In this document: positions 1 through 9,477 of the stretch, one piece after another | How positions within the stretch are numbered: the first letter of the stretch is position 1 | Layout of the letters: every line of letters starts with the position of its first letter | Assembly (NCBI GenBank): GCA_019752375.1 | Contig: JAIEMG010000095.1 | Coordinates: 1 to 42,465, forward strand | Direction of reading: 5' to 3' | From: Gemmataceae bacterium | Lineage (GTDB): Bacteria > Planctomycetota > Planctomycetia > Gemmatales > Gemmataceae | DNA: 42,465 nt | The notes under the pieces: generated by a model | What the model was told of the DNA's origin: nothing | The model's input: only the letters and a program-made list of their open reading frames with translations | The model's database searches: none | Position numbers and translations under genes: made by a program

Positions 1-3000
1 CAAATCGACCTTGCCGGCCGCCGCGCCCGTGGCCGCGCCGCCGACAAACTCTTCGTCCTGGTCCGGCGTGCCGTCCACGAACCAGCCGTGGCCGCCGCCG
101 GTGCTGTCCAGCAGGACTTCCCCGCTGCCCAGCGATTCGCCCAGCCAGCCCGTCGGCAAGTCGGCAACGCCGAAGTGCAGAGCGGTCAGCTGTGCCAGCT
201 GCGTATCGCTGATGCCGCTGGCCTGCCACCGCTTGATCGCGGCTGCCACCACGGCATTGATGATGTCGGACGAGATCGCCGCGCCACCGGAGCCTTCCGC
301 GCCGTCGAGCAACTGCGGCAACGGGCCGTCCCAGCGGCCGGCTTCGGGCTGATCGCCGTTGACGCCAAACTGGAAGTTGAACGCGGTCGTGAAGCCACTG
401 GGCACGCCGACCACGCGGGTCGTGTCGGTGTCCAGGAACCAGTTGCCGTTGCTCGGACGGAACACACCGACGCGATCCACGCCGTCGGCCAGCCAGTCGC
501 CGGGGACCGGAATGTCGCCGTTGGAGCCGAATTGGATCTGGAACGACGTGGCGGCGTTGAACGACGTGGTGGTGTTCGGCAACCGGTCCTCGGTGTCGAG
601 GAACCAGGTGCCGCTGGAACCGCGGAACACGCCGATGTGATCGAACGTGCCGCCCACCCACTTGCCGACCACGGGCGTATCACCGGCTGCACCGTAGGCC
701 ACCTGAGCCGTCGTCGCGGTGTTGAAGGACGTGGAGGTGCCCGCCAGACGGTCCTCGAAATCGAGGAACCAGGTGCCGCTCCGGAAGACGCCGATATGGG
801 TCTGGCCATCGCCGTCCCACGAGCCGACCACGGGCACGTCCCCGTTGGCACCATACGAAACCTGGATGGTCGTCGCCGAGTTGTACGAACTGCTGGTCCC
901 TGGTACGAAGTCCTCGGTATTGAGGAACCAGGTGCCGCTGGACGGCCGGAAGATGCCGATGTCGTCATCGCCATCGTCGTCCCAGTCGCCGACGACGGGC
1001 ACGTCGCCGGCGGCGCCGTAGAAGAACTGGACGGCCGTCAGCGGGTTGTAGCTGCCGTTGTCGGGGCTGAGGAACCAGGTGCCGGTGCTGGGCCGGAAGA
1101 CGCCGACCTCGGTGACGCCGTCGCCGTCCCAGTCGCCGACGACGGAGATGTCGCCGTTGGCGCCGAACTGAAACTGGAGGGTCGTGAGCGGGTTGTACGG
1201 CCCGTTGACCAGGTTGAGGAAGACCGTGCCGCTGGAGCCGCGGAAGACGCCGACGAGGTCGCCGACGGCCGCCTGGGAGGAGACGGCGCCGATGTCGGTC
1301 ACGCCGCCCGGCGAGCGGGCGAACGGCGCGCCGCGCTGGTCGAAGACGAGGCCCAGGGGATTGCTGCCCGTGCCAATCGCTGGCGAGCCTGCCTGCAAAA
1401 GCTGGGTCCGCGTGGGGCCCCCATTGAAGACCAGGGGCCCCAGCAGTGGGTCCACGTCGAGCAGGTTGCCGCCGGCCGCGGTCAGCGTGCTGCCGGTCGA
1501 GTCGCCGACCAATGTGGTCGTCGCGGTGATCGTGCCGCCGGCGACCGAGATGTCGATCTGGGTGCTGGTTGTACTGATGTTGTCCGCAACGATCGTGCTG
1601 ACGAGGTTGAGGGCGCCCGCCTGCAGGAGAATGCCTCCGCCTTCGTTGTTGGCCTGGTTGTTCGCAACCGTGCTATTGCTGACGTTCAAGACCCCCCCGG
1701 CCAAGTAGACGCCGCCGCCCTGGCTTGTGCCCTTGGCCCCGGGGCTGCCGTCGGCACCCCTTCGCATGCTTGTTGAGGCGCCGCCTCCAACACCGGCATT
1801 CCCACCGTTGCCAGGTCTCGCAAAGTTACCCGAGACCGTGCTATTGACCAGGTTCACGGTGCTGCCCGCGACAAAGAGGCCGCCGCCCTGACCGTTGCCG
1901 CCGGCGCCACCGTTCGTGGCATCACCCCCGAGCCCGTTCGGTGCGATCGCGGCGGTCACATTGCCGCCGTTGCCGCCTCGACGGCCCGGACCGGCCGAGG
2001 CAACATTCGAGGCGAGCGTGCTGCTCGTGATTGTCACGACCGCCGTCCCGGCCTGGACGTAAATGCCGCCGCCCTGGGCGTTGCCGCCGGGGCCGGCAGG
2101 GCCGGCATACCCGCCTCGGACATTCAAGGTGGTACCGGTGACATTGCCGCCATCCCCGCCCGTACCGCCGAAGCCGCCGAACGCACGGTTGGCCTCGAGG
2201 CCGGTATAGAGGATCGAGAGATTGGTGCCCGTGCCCGCGATGTAGACGCCGCCTCCCTGCCCGTCGCCGCCGGAGCCCGCGGTCCCGCCGTTGCCGCCGG
2301 TCCCGGATCCCACACCACCGTCGCCCCCGGAACCACCCTGTCGGCCGACCGCGCGATTAGCGGTCATCGTGCCTCGGTTGATGGTGACCGTTCCACCCGC
2401 GAGATAGAGGGCGCCGCCCTGTCCATCGCCGCCGTTGCCGCCGTCGCCGCCTTGCCCGCCCCGGGTGGCGTTCACCGCGCCGCCGGTGCCGCCGGCACCG
2501 CCCCGGCTGGCACTCGCTCGGTTGCTGAGGAAGGTAACATCGGTCAACATGAGTAACGTGGCGGCGGAATAGACGCCGCCACCCTGGCTGGTGCCGCCGT
2601 CCTTGCCGTCGCCGCCGCGCCCGCCCGTGTCGTTGCCGCCGCCACCGCTGCCGCCATCGCCGCCCGAGTCCGCACCCGCGATGTTGTCGGAGAATGCGCT
2701 GTCCGTGATGGTCAACGAAGCGCCGGCCGCGAATAGGGCTCCGCCCTGGCTTCCACCGCCCGCTCCGCCGTCGCCGCCGCGACCGCCCACGGCGAAACCG
2801 CCATTGGTCGCCAGGCCCCCGTTGCCGCCGGTGCCGCCGCGGCCGCCGTCGGCAAAGTTGCCGGAAAAGGAAGTGCCGCTAATGACCACCGCACTGGTGC
2901 CGGCGCCGACGTAGACGGCGCCACCCGCGCCCGCGCCGCCCGTGCCGCCCGCGCCCCCGGTACCACCCACCGCGTTTGTACCGACGTTTGCAGCTCCGCC

Positions 3001-3105
3001 GACGCCACCATTGGCGGCGTCATCTCCCTTGGCGGAGTTATCCGCGATGCGTCCGTCACGAATGGTGAGGCTGGTGGCGCCGCCTTGAACGTAGAGCGCG
3101 CCTCC
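1..3105 (-). CDS. Giant exported Gly-rich/FG-GAP protein, C-terminal part (incomplete at window edge)
   Basis: This is the third reading-frame segment of one long protein that reads leftward from 5379. It is open to base 1, so the C-terminus lies outside the window. It starts with about ten coils of the form GGA-x-Y or GGG-x-Y plus a short beta-strand and an 'SxxxxNxA' turn, separated by Gly-rich loops (about 3105-1450). After a parallel-beta-helix-like end (GGGILLQAG, then NLVSTIVADN) come six FG-GAP-like repeats of the type VGVFRPSTGTWFL with GDWDGDG between them (about 1290-400). The end reads GHGWFVDGTPDQDEEF, a module I know from other planctomycete exported proteins, where a metalloprotease-like HExxH stretch often follows; that would be off-window. 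Likely a secreted or surface protein; ligand unknown. It is in the same frame as the N-terminus at 5379 but not as the middle segment. Confidence 0.8.
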
Positions 3106-5071
3106 CGGCCGCACCGCCCACGGCGCTGCCGTCGCCGCCATCGCCGCCCACGCCACTGGTACTGTCCGCCGTGCCGCCCGCACCGCCGTTGGCGCCTTGG
3201 CCCGCGTTGGCGGAGTTGCCAACGATCCCCGCGTTCGCGATGGAAATACTCGTGACGCCCGAAGTCGCGTAGATGCCGCCGCCATAGCCGCTGCCGCCCG
3301 CCGCGCCATCGCCGCCTTCCCCGCCGAGAGAACCACCGTTGCCCCCAACGCCGCCATTGGCGCCGCTGCCCGCAGTCGCGCCGCGCGCCTGGTTGCCGAT
3401 GATCACGGCGATGTCCGTGATCGTCAGGGACCCCGATGCGAGGTAGAGAGCGCCGCCCCTGGCGTCGCCCGTGACAACGCCTGGCGCCCCGGCCGCACCG
3501 CCCACGGCGCTGCCGTCGCCGCCATCGCCGCCGCCACGCGCCTCGCCGGCCTGAGCGACGTTCCCTGACAGCTGACTCGTGGCGATGGTGACGCGGACGA
3601 CGCCCGAGCCCGCGTAAATGCCGCCGCCGCTGGCGTCGCTGCCGGAACCACCCAGGCCGCCGGCTGCTCCGGTTGCACCACCATCACCGGCGTTGCCGCC
3701 GACGCTGCCCCGACCGGCGTTCGCCCGGTTGCTTTCGATCCTGGTATTGTTGCTGATGTTGACGACGCCGGACGTCACCCAGACGCCGCCGCCCTGCGCG
3801 AATCCGCCGCTGCCGCCGTTGCCGCCGACGCCGCCCACGGCCGCCCCATTGCCGTCCGAACCGTCCGCTCCGAGATTTCCAGTTCCACCCTGAGCCCGGT
3901 TGCGTTCAAGCGAACTGAACGACATCTCGAGCCGGACGAGGCCATCGCTGGCATAGAGTGCGCCGCCCTGAGCGTGGCCGCCATTGCCGCCGTCACCGCC
4001 GGCGCCGCCGGCCCCGGTCGCACCGCCGGAGTTTCCGCGACTGCCCGCACCGCCACCACCGGCGGACGCTTTATTGATCGAGAAAGCGGCAATGACCAGC
4101 GTGACCGTGGAAACGCCCGCACCTGTCCAGATGCCGCCGCCCTGGGCGGACCCGCCCTCACCGCCGGAACCGCCCCGGGCCCCGACGCCCGAACCGATGC
4201 CCTTGCCGGCGCGATTGCCGCCGCCGCCCGGACCGGCGTTGGCAGCGTTTCCAACGACTTGCGCGTTATTCAGGTCGATGGTCCCGGCCAGCGCATAAAG
4301 ACCGCCGCCGAAGGCGTCACCGCCGTCGCCGCCGCCGGTCCCACCAGCCGCGTCGCCGCTGGTGGCGTTGCCGCCGAGCCCGCCGCCATTGCCGCCGCCG
4401 GCATTGGCTCGGTTGTTTTGGATAAAGGAAGTTCCGGAAGCGCTGATCGAGGTGATCCCCGCGCCCGCCCAGATGCCGCCGCCCTGCGCGAACCCGCCCG
4501 CGCCGCCGAGTCCGCCCGCCGCACCGGCGCTGTCGAGGTTGGTCCCGTCCCCTCCCTTGGCGCCGGCGCCGCCGTTCCCGCCGGTGGCAGCGTTGATTTC
4601 GATGGAGGAACGGCCCGTGAGGACGATTCGTCCGGCTGCTGCGTAGATACCGCCGCCCTGGGCGAAGCCGCCGTCGCCGCCCGCGCCGCCGATTTGACCA
4701 AGGCCCGGCGCCCCCGCCGCTCCGGCGCCGCCGCCGCCGCCGATTGCCCGGTTGTTAATAATGCGGGAACCACCGGCCATGATGATGGTGCCGCCCTCTG
4801 AGTAGATGGCGCCGCCCTGCGCGCCCGCGCCGTCCGTCCCGGCGGCACCGGGACTGGCCCCGGCCACACCGGCGGCGCCTCTGGCATTGCTGTTGGCGAC
4901 GACCGCGTTATTGAACGTCATGTCGGCGCCGCCCAGGTTATTGATGCCGCCGCCGCGCGCCGTGGTGCCCACCGTCCCGCTGCCGTCTTCGGTGGCAAGA
5001 CCGTTCCCGATTACCACATTCTGAAAGGTGAGCGGCGAATTGGCGTTGGAGACCAGAAAGATGCGAACGTC
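3106..5071 (-). CDS. Giant exported Gly-rich protein, middle part (other reading frame)
   Basis: The middle of the protein that starts at 5379 lies in a different frame from both ends. It is open without a stop from about 5071 down to 3056. It holds about ten repeats of an 'AQGGGIY/AQGGALY - beta-strand - NxAxAG' coil, each followed by 20-30 residues rich in GG, GGAGG and GDGG. The pattern resembles mycobacterial PGRS domains: a right-handed beta-helix whose turns carry long Gly-rich loops. Its first residues (DVRIFLVSNANSPLTF) are what should follow the N-terminal segment, and its last in-frame residues (VGGAAG) should be followed by GGALYVQ, which is found in the other frame. Coding quality is the same as in the flanks, so either two sequencing errors or a very recent frame disruption is likely. 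Confidence 0.75.
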
Positions 5072-5379
5072 AAGTTGCCGGTGATGTTATTCTGCGTGGG
5101 TGCCAGGCCCACGATGCTGAGGCTGCCGCTGCTCGCCAGCCGATTGATGGTCAGCTGGGCGGTCGTCAGCGCCGGGTCGACGCCCGCTTGAATATTAATG
5201 ACGTCCGCGTCCGGATTCGTGTCCGAATTCATGTCGATAATCGCTTGGCGGAGCGTGTTAGGACCCGCATCCGCATTACTGGTGACGAGGATTGTCGCCG
5301 GCACGGCCCGGTCTTCAAGGCTTTCGACCGAAGGCCGTACGCGATACTTGCCGTGCTGCTTGCTACAGGCCTTCTCCAT
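5072..5379 (-). CDS. Giant exported Gly-rich protein, N-terminal part
   Basis: The ATG at 5379 opens a segment beginning with a basic stretch and VESLEDRAVPATI, the LEDRxxP motif found at the N-terminus of many planctomycete exported proteins. It continues with VTSNADAGPNTLRQAI, the usual first strand of a beta-helix protein with polymorphic coils. In its own frame it hits a stop at 5011 after unrelated residues (SFWSPTPIRRS). The expected continuation appears after a one-base frame change between about 5071 and 5079. The start is chosen because no earlier in-frame start gives plausible protein. There is no classical hydrophobic signal peptide; the LEDR motif is presumed to belong to a phylum-specific export signal, which is an inference. 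Confidence 0.75.
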
Positions 5380-6111
5380 TCCGCCGCTTCGCCACCTGCT
5401 GCCACCACGTCCGAATCATTACGAATACCTCGGTTGAATCCACTGAAAACAAACAACCCAACGGCGTTGTTGGCCGACTGCTGGACTGATGGGCGAACGA
5501 TTTGACCGGCTGGTGCTCCGTCAACGCTTGAATCGAAGGTTCGCCCGGCACAGCCGCCGCTACAGGGGCCTTTCTGTAGGGCCGGCTGTGCCGGCCGAAC
5601 CATTCCACCAAGCTCCATTTCGGGGTTTGACACAGCACCAGGGCGGAAAGGGGGAGCCGGTCTCGGGCGGCAGCTTGTGCGCAGTTCGCCCAAATTAACA
5701 ATCGAAAGGGTGGGAGCAAGCGAAAAGCCGCGAATTTGCGTGACGATTCTCCCGCCTTGGCGGCTTTTTCGGTTGTGCGGCGACCAACGAAACGGCCCCA
5801 CCATATCCGAAGAAGGCGGAACTACGAACAAAGGCAAAAGCAATCGCTGTTCGCCGAACTGGGCTTGCGTGCCGCCGAAGCGATTTCGCACGGTGAAAGG
5901 AGCGAGGTAGCGCGCGGTTGATTTCGCGCCGCCGGCTTTCCTTCATTTCGTGGAGGCACTCCATGTCTGCCGCACCCTGCGCCGAACCTGTCGGCGCCGC
6001 TTCCCAACCCTCCGCTGAGGCACCCTCCGTCCATGACCCCGGCTGCGACTCGCTCGGGCGTTTTACGCGGGGCTATCCCGGCGGGACTGGCCAGGACCGT
6101 CGCTCGCACCG
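5380..6111. other. Gene-poor stretch with a hairpin repeat
   Basis: I see no convincing gene in these 730 bases, which separate the start of the giant protein from the end of the LOR/SDH gene (both minus strand). It holds an imperfect hairpin at 5538-5601 and a short GC hairpin with a T-run near 5754-5772 (ccgccttggcgg then cttttt). A plus-strand ATG at 5963 has a good GGAGG before it, but its frame runs on into the antisense of the LOR/SDH gene and gives low-complexity protein. Confidence 0.5.
5538..5601. repeat. REP-like imperfect hairpin
   Basis: The left arm (ggttcgcccggcacagccg) and the reverse complement of the right arm differ at two positions over 20 bases, with about 25 bases between them. 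The arm sequence recurs at 21595-21613 (ggttcggccggcacagtcg), so it belongs to a dispersed family. It may act as a terminator or transcript stabiliser, or be a non-autonomous mobile remnant. Confidence 0.6.
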
Positions 6112-7392
6112 TCAGCGAACGGTCTTTGACGGTGCGTCCCCTTCCGTCGCCAGCTCGTTCACCAGCGCCCGCAAGAAGGGTTCCGCGTCGGTCACCACGC
6201 CGACGGTTTGGATGCTGCCGCGGTCCATGAGCTTGGTCACGGTGGCGGGGTTGATGTCGACGCAGGCCACGCGCACCCAGGCGGGCAGGAGGTTGCCCGT
6301 GGCGATGGAATGGAGCATCGTCGCCATCATCAGACAGAAGCCGACGCCGTGGATCAGCTCGCGCATTTGCCGTTGCGCTTCCAACGCATCGGTCACCACG
6401 TCGGGCAGGGGGCCGTCGTCGCGGATGCTGCCTGCCAGGACGAAGGGAATGTCGTGCTTGATGCACTCGTACATGATGCCGCTCTTGAGCACGCCGTGCT
6501 CCACCGCCTTGCGGATGCTGCCCAGGCGCCGAATCGTGTTGATGGCGCGCAGGTGATGCTCGTGGCCTTCCTCGGTGGGCAGACCGCGGTCCATCGAGAC
6601 GCCCAGGCTGGTGCCGTAGAGCGCCTGCTCGATGTCGTGCGTGGCCAGGGCGTTGCCGGCAAACAGGATGTTGATGAAGCCGCCGCGGATCAGCCGGCAG
6701 GTGTGCTCGACGCCGCCGGTGTGGACAACGGCGGGACCGAGCACGGCCAGGAGCTTTTCGCCGGCGGCGCGGCAGCGGCGCATGGCGGCGGCGATCTCGC
6801 GCACCGTCACGCCCTTGGGCTTCTCGCTGGAGACCGGGCTGGCCATGAACTCGAAGAGGTTCTGCCGCGTCGTCGCCTCGGACGCCAGCACGCGCAGGCC
6901 TTTCCGGCCGATGACGATGCGATCGCCGGTGCGGACTTCGACCATCGGCACGCAGCGGGCGGCCAACTCCTCCGGGTCGACGAGGATGCCGCAGTCCATT
7001 TCCTGGTCTTCGACTTCGATCCACTCGCCCTGGAGCCGCACCTGGGTGCGGTGGTTGGTTGTGCTGTAAAACTCGACCGGGAAGGCGCCGTCCATGTCGG
7101 CCGGAACGAAAGCGCAGTCGTGCTGGGCGATCGGCGTGGCGCCGTGCTCGTGGATGGCGCCGAGGATTTCGAGCAGGGATGCGGCACTGGCGGCCCGCAC
7201 CAGGATGCGCGCGTAGCTGCCGTCGGTCGGCTTCTGACCCACCCGGATGTCCTTCAGCTCGTAGGAACCGCCGTGCGTCAGGATCTCGTCCAGCACCTTG
7301 GGCAGCAGGAGCGAATCGATGATGTGTCCTTGCAGCTCGACTTCCTCTTGGAAGCCGGTGGCAGCGCTCGGAGTGGTGTGGGTCTGCGTCAT
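6112..7392 (-). CDS. LOR/SDH-domain protein (TIGR00300 family), possible ornithine cyclodeaminase
   Basis: A 426-residue protein with the layout of the TIGR00300 / LOR-SDH family: an N-terminal EVELQGHIIDSLLLPKVLD stretch, a middle beta region (VEFYSTTNHRTQVRLQGEW), then a dinucleotide-binding-like half with GPAVVHTGG, RGGFINILFAGNALATHD and SLGVSMDRG. Members include the C-terminal domain of cyanobacterial AgrE/ArgZ and an archaeal NAD-dependent enzyme that turns ornithine into proline and ammonia. That activity is therefore a family-based guess. The start at 7392 is preferred over 7446 because aggaag lies 6 bases before it. It is the last gene of a tight operon, 16 bases after the phosphoesterase. 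Ornithine is also made and used by argD/argF at 22700-24800. Confidence 0.85.
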   Translation of the reverse strand: MTQTHTTPSAATGFQEEVELQGHIIDSLLLPKVLDEILTHGGSYELKDIRVGQKPTDGSYARILVRAASAASLLEILGAIHEHGATPIAQHDCAFVPADMDGAFPVEFYSTTNHRTQVRLQGEWIEVEDQEMDCGILVDPEELAARCVPMVEVRTGDRIVIGRKGLRVLASEATTRQNLFEFMASPVSSEKPKGVTVREIAAAMRRCRAAGEKLLAVLGPAVVHTGGVEHTCRLIRGGFINILFAGNALATHDIEQALYGTSLGVSMDRGLPTEEGHEHHLRAINTIRRLGSIRKAVEHGVLKSGIMYECIKHDIPFVLAGSIRDDGPLPDVVTDALEAQRQMRELIHGVGFCLMMATMLHSIATGNLLPAWVRVACVDINPATVTKLMDRGSIQTVGVVTDAEPFLRALVNELATEGDAPSKTVR

Positions 7393-7408
7393 GGTGGTCT
7401 TCCTGTGA

Positions 7409-8293
7409 TCAGAGTTGCTCGTCGTCCGAGGGATGGGGCGGCGCACTGGGAGACGGCTTGGGCGCGTGCGCTTCAGTCCGCGGCCGGGCCTGGGTGCCGG
7501 GGTCGGAGGGGCGCAGGACCTTGGAAGTTCTCGCGCCGTCGGCGGGCGGTCCCACGATCACCTTGGTATCGGACTTCTTGACCTTGGAATCGCCCTTCTG
7601 GCCGCGGACTTCGCCGTTGCGATAGACTTCGATCAGGAGGTCCTTCGCCTGGTCCGGCAGCGTGCTCTTCTGGATGGTCTGGACCGTTGTCTCGACCGGA
7701 TACTCGACGCGTTTCAGCTCCACCTTGCGTCCTTCCATGACGGCATACGAGAGCCGTGGATCGCCGTCGCGCGGCAAGCCGACGCTGCCGGGGTTGATGA
7801 CCAGCTTCGAGCCGATCTCCAGCACATAGGGAACGTGCGTGTGTCCCACGCAGACCACGTCGGCATCGACGTGTTCCAGGCGTTTGCCCCACTGCTCCAC
7901 ATCGGGCATGGCGTACTCATCCAGCGGATCGCGCGGCGTGGCATGGACGAGCAGAAAACGCATGGTGTCGAGCGTGACGTGCTTCGTGACCGGCAGTTCG
8001 GCCAGGAACCGCCGGTCCGTGGGCGAGAGCAGCTGGCGCGTCAGCGGCCGGGTGACGCCGGTGAGGTAGCGAAAGCCGCTCTGGCCGTGGATAACCACGT
8101 TTTGTGCAGCGCCGTGGTCGTGGTTGCCGCGCACCGCGTGCCCAGCACGCTGGCGCACCCAGTCGATGCACGGCGCCGGCTCCAGGCCGTAATCGACGAC
8201 GTCGCCCAGGCACAGGCAGAGGTCGTGCGGCTCGTTGATGGCCTGCAGGGCGGGCCAGTTGGAGTGGATGTCGGCGACAAGCAGGATCCGCAT
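7409..8293 (-). CDS. Calcineurin-like metallophosphoesterase (YfcE/MJ0936-like)
   Basis: A 294-residue cytosolic phosphoesterase with all the metal-binding motifs in order: D8-x-H10 (VADIHSNW), GD at 30-31, GNHD at 56-59, H117 in VHATP, and GHTH at 150-153 followed by NPGSVG. This is the short YfcE/MJ0936 type, which acts on phosphodiesters; the natural substrate cannot be read from sequence. Residues after about 225 form a Lys/Pro/Ser-rich, probably disordered tail absent from the minimal family. The gene starts 7 bases after the adenosyltransferase stop and ends 16 bases before the LOR/SDH start, so the three are probably co-transcribed. Confidence 0.9.
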   Translation of the reverse strand: MRILLVADIHSNWPALQAINEPHDLCLCLGDVVDYGLEPAPCIDWVRQRAGHAVRGNHDHGAAQNVVIHGQSGFRYLTGVTRPLTRQLLSPTDRRFLAELPVTKHVTLDTMRFLLVHATPRDPLDEYAMPDVEQWGKRLEHVDADVVCVGHTHVPYVLEIGSKLVINPGSVGLPRDGDPRLSYAVMEGRKVELKRVEYPVETTVQTIQKSTLPDQAKDLLIEVYRNGEVRGQKGDSKVKKSDTKVIVGPPADGARTSKVLRPSDPGTQARPRTEAHAPKPSPSAPPHPSDDEQL

Positions 8294-8300
8294 GGCATTC

Positions 8301-8867
8301 TCAACCTTGCGTTTTGCCGGGAACCCAGAGCACGTCGTCCTGTCCCTGGTTGTTGTAGACGCGCGCCAGCACGAAAAGCAGGTCCGACAGCCGATTCAGA
8401 TAAATGACGACCTGCGCGTTGATCCGTTCCGTCCGCGCCAGCGTCACCACGTCGCGCTCGGCGCGCCGGCAGACGGTGCGGGCCAGGTGGCACCACGCCG
8501 CGAGGGGGCGGCCGCCCGGCAGGATGAAGCTCGTCAACGGTTTCAGGTTCGCGTTGAGCCGATCGATGGCGGCTTCCAATCGCGCGGCCTGGGATTCCTT
8601 CACGCGCAGGCGCTGGCCGGGCGTGTCGGCTTCCGGCACGCACAGGTCGGCGCCGACGTCGAAGAGGTCGTTCTGAATGCTGCCCAGCAGATCGATCTCC
8701 GGCGCGTCGGGCTGCTGCGCGACCAGGAGGCCGAGGACGGCGTTCAGCTCGTCCACGGTGCCGTAGGCGGCAACGCGCGGATGGTCCTTGGGCACGCGGC
8801 TGCCGTCGCCCAGGCCCGTGTCGCCGCTGTCACCCGTCTTGGTGTAGATGCGCGAAAGATAGACCAT
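8301..8867 (-). CDS. Cob(I)alamin adenosyltransferase, PduO type
   Basis: A 188-residue ATP:cob(I)alamin adenosyltransferase that transfers the adenosyl group of ATP to cob(I)alamin to make adenosylcobalamin. Diagnostic motifs: TKTGDSGDTGLGDG at the N-terminus (ATP binding), AAYGTVDELNA, ILPGG, CRRAER and YLNRLSDLLFVLAR. Length is normal for the PduO/MMAB family. Gagg lies 6 bases before the ATG. It opens a three-gene operon and sits about 600 bases downstream of nrdJ on the same strand. The ribonucleotide reductase needs adenosylcobalamin, so a supply role for it is a sensible inference. Confidence 0.95.
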   Translation of the reverse strand: MVYLSRIYTKTGDSGDTGLGDGSRVPKDHPRVAAYGTVDELNAVLGLLVAQQPDAPEIDLLGSIQNDLFDVGADLCVPEADTPGQRLRVKESQAARLEAAIDRLNANLKPLTSFILPGGRPLAAWCHLARTVCRRAERDVVTLARTERINAQVVIYLNRLSDLLFVLARVYNNQGQDDVLWVPGKTQG

Positions 8868-8972
8868 GCCTTGCCTCGGACTTCACCGGATCGGAGAGTG
8901 CGCTATGCCGGTTCGCTCTACCATTCTACAGGAGTGCGAGAGCGCTCGCCCCCGTTTCGGGCCTGAAGGCAA

Positions 8973-9018
8973 CAACACCCCGGTTACGGCGGCAGATGCC
9001 GTCGCAATCGGGGTGTTG
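8973..9018 (-). terminator. Stem-loop, probable terminator of the 46-aa gene
   Basis: The outer arms caacaccccg and cggggtgttg pair perfectly over 10 bases. Inside them acggc/gccgt forms a second helix. On the minus strand the stem is followed by ttgttgcctt. It lies 30 bases after the stop of the small gene at 9050. Confidence 0.55.
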
Positions 9019-9049
9019 GGAGGATGCGGGTGGCTCGCAACCGACCCGT

Positions 9050-9190
9050 TCAGCAATCGCGCATCTTGCGAAGCGTATCGCGGACGCGCTGCTTGGCTTC
9101 ACGGGTCTGGCGTTCCTTGCGGCGCTGCTGTTCTTTCAGGCGTTGCAGCGCGGCCAGAAACCGCGATGTTTCCGGCTCTCCGTAGAGCAT
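9050..9190 (-). CDS. Small basic helical protein, 46 aa
   Basis: I do not recognise this family. The protein begins MLYGEPETSRFLAALQRL and continues as one strongly charged helix (LKEQQRRKERQTREAKQRV), rich in Arg, Lys, Glu and Gln, ending KMRDC. Start 9190 is chosen because ggagaggaa lies about 8 bases upstream; the frame stays open upstream to 9301, but that part looks non-coding. It stands alone between the terminators of nrdJ and its own hairpin. A nucleic-acid- or ribosome-binding role would fit the charge, but nothing proves it. Confidence 0.55.
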   Translation of the reverse strand: MLYGEPETSRFLAALQRLKEQQRRKERQTREAKQRVRDTLRKMRDC

Positions 9191-9395
9191 GGTGGGTTCC
9201 TCTCCGGCGGCAATGCCGGAGCCAGCCTCCCGGGAGGTTCCTCGATTCCTTGCCGGTTCTTCATCGGTCCTTCGCCGTTCACCGGGCATGGCGAAGATCA
9301 ACCGGCCCTCATTCCGTCTATACCAATCCTACTTCACGACTTCAACAAAGTTCTCCCGGACCGCCCAGATTTCCTGGGCCGCGCCGTAAAGGCAA

Positions 9396-9442
9396 ACAGC
9401 CCGAAGCGCCCGCGTGTTCCTCACACGGGCGCTTCGGGCTGT
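9396..9442 (-). terminator. Strong stem-loop terminator after nrdJ
   Basis: A perfect 17-bp stem (acagcccgaagcgcccg at 9396-9412 with its complement at 9426-9442). On the minus strand it is followed by ttgccttt. It lies 36 bases past the nrdJ stop and should end that transcript before the small gene and the adenosyltransferase operon. Confidence 0.75.
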
Positions 9443-9477
9443 CGGATGGCTGCATTTATCCGACGATCGAACCGAAA

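Noticed and set aside
88..1776. Long plus-strand frame opposite the FG-GAP region
   Set aside because: Low-complexity shadow of the minus-strand protein, whose frame shows clear FG-GAP repeats.
1500..5000. CRISPR-like look of short repeated GC-rich units
   Set aside because: The repeats are degenerate, codon-phased and encode Gly-rich coils; there are no constant repeats with unique spacers.
5918..6556. Plus-strand frame with a good GGAGG before ATG 5963
   Set aside because: Most of it is antisense to the well-supported LOR/SDH gene and the protein is low in complexity.
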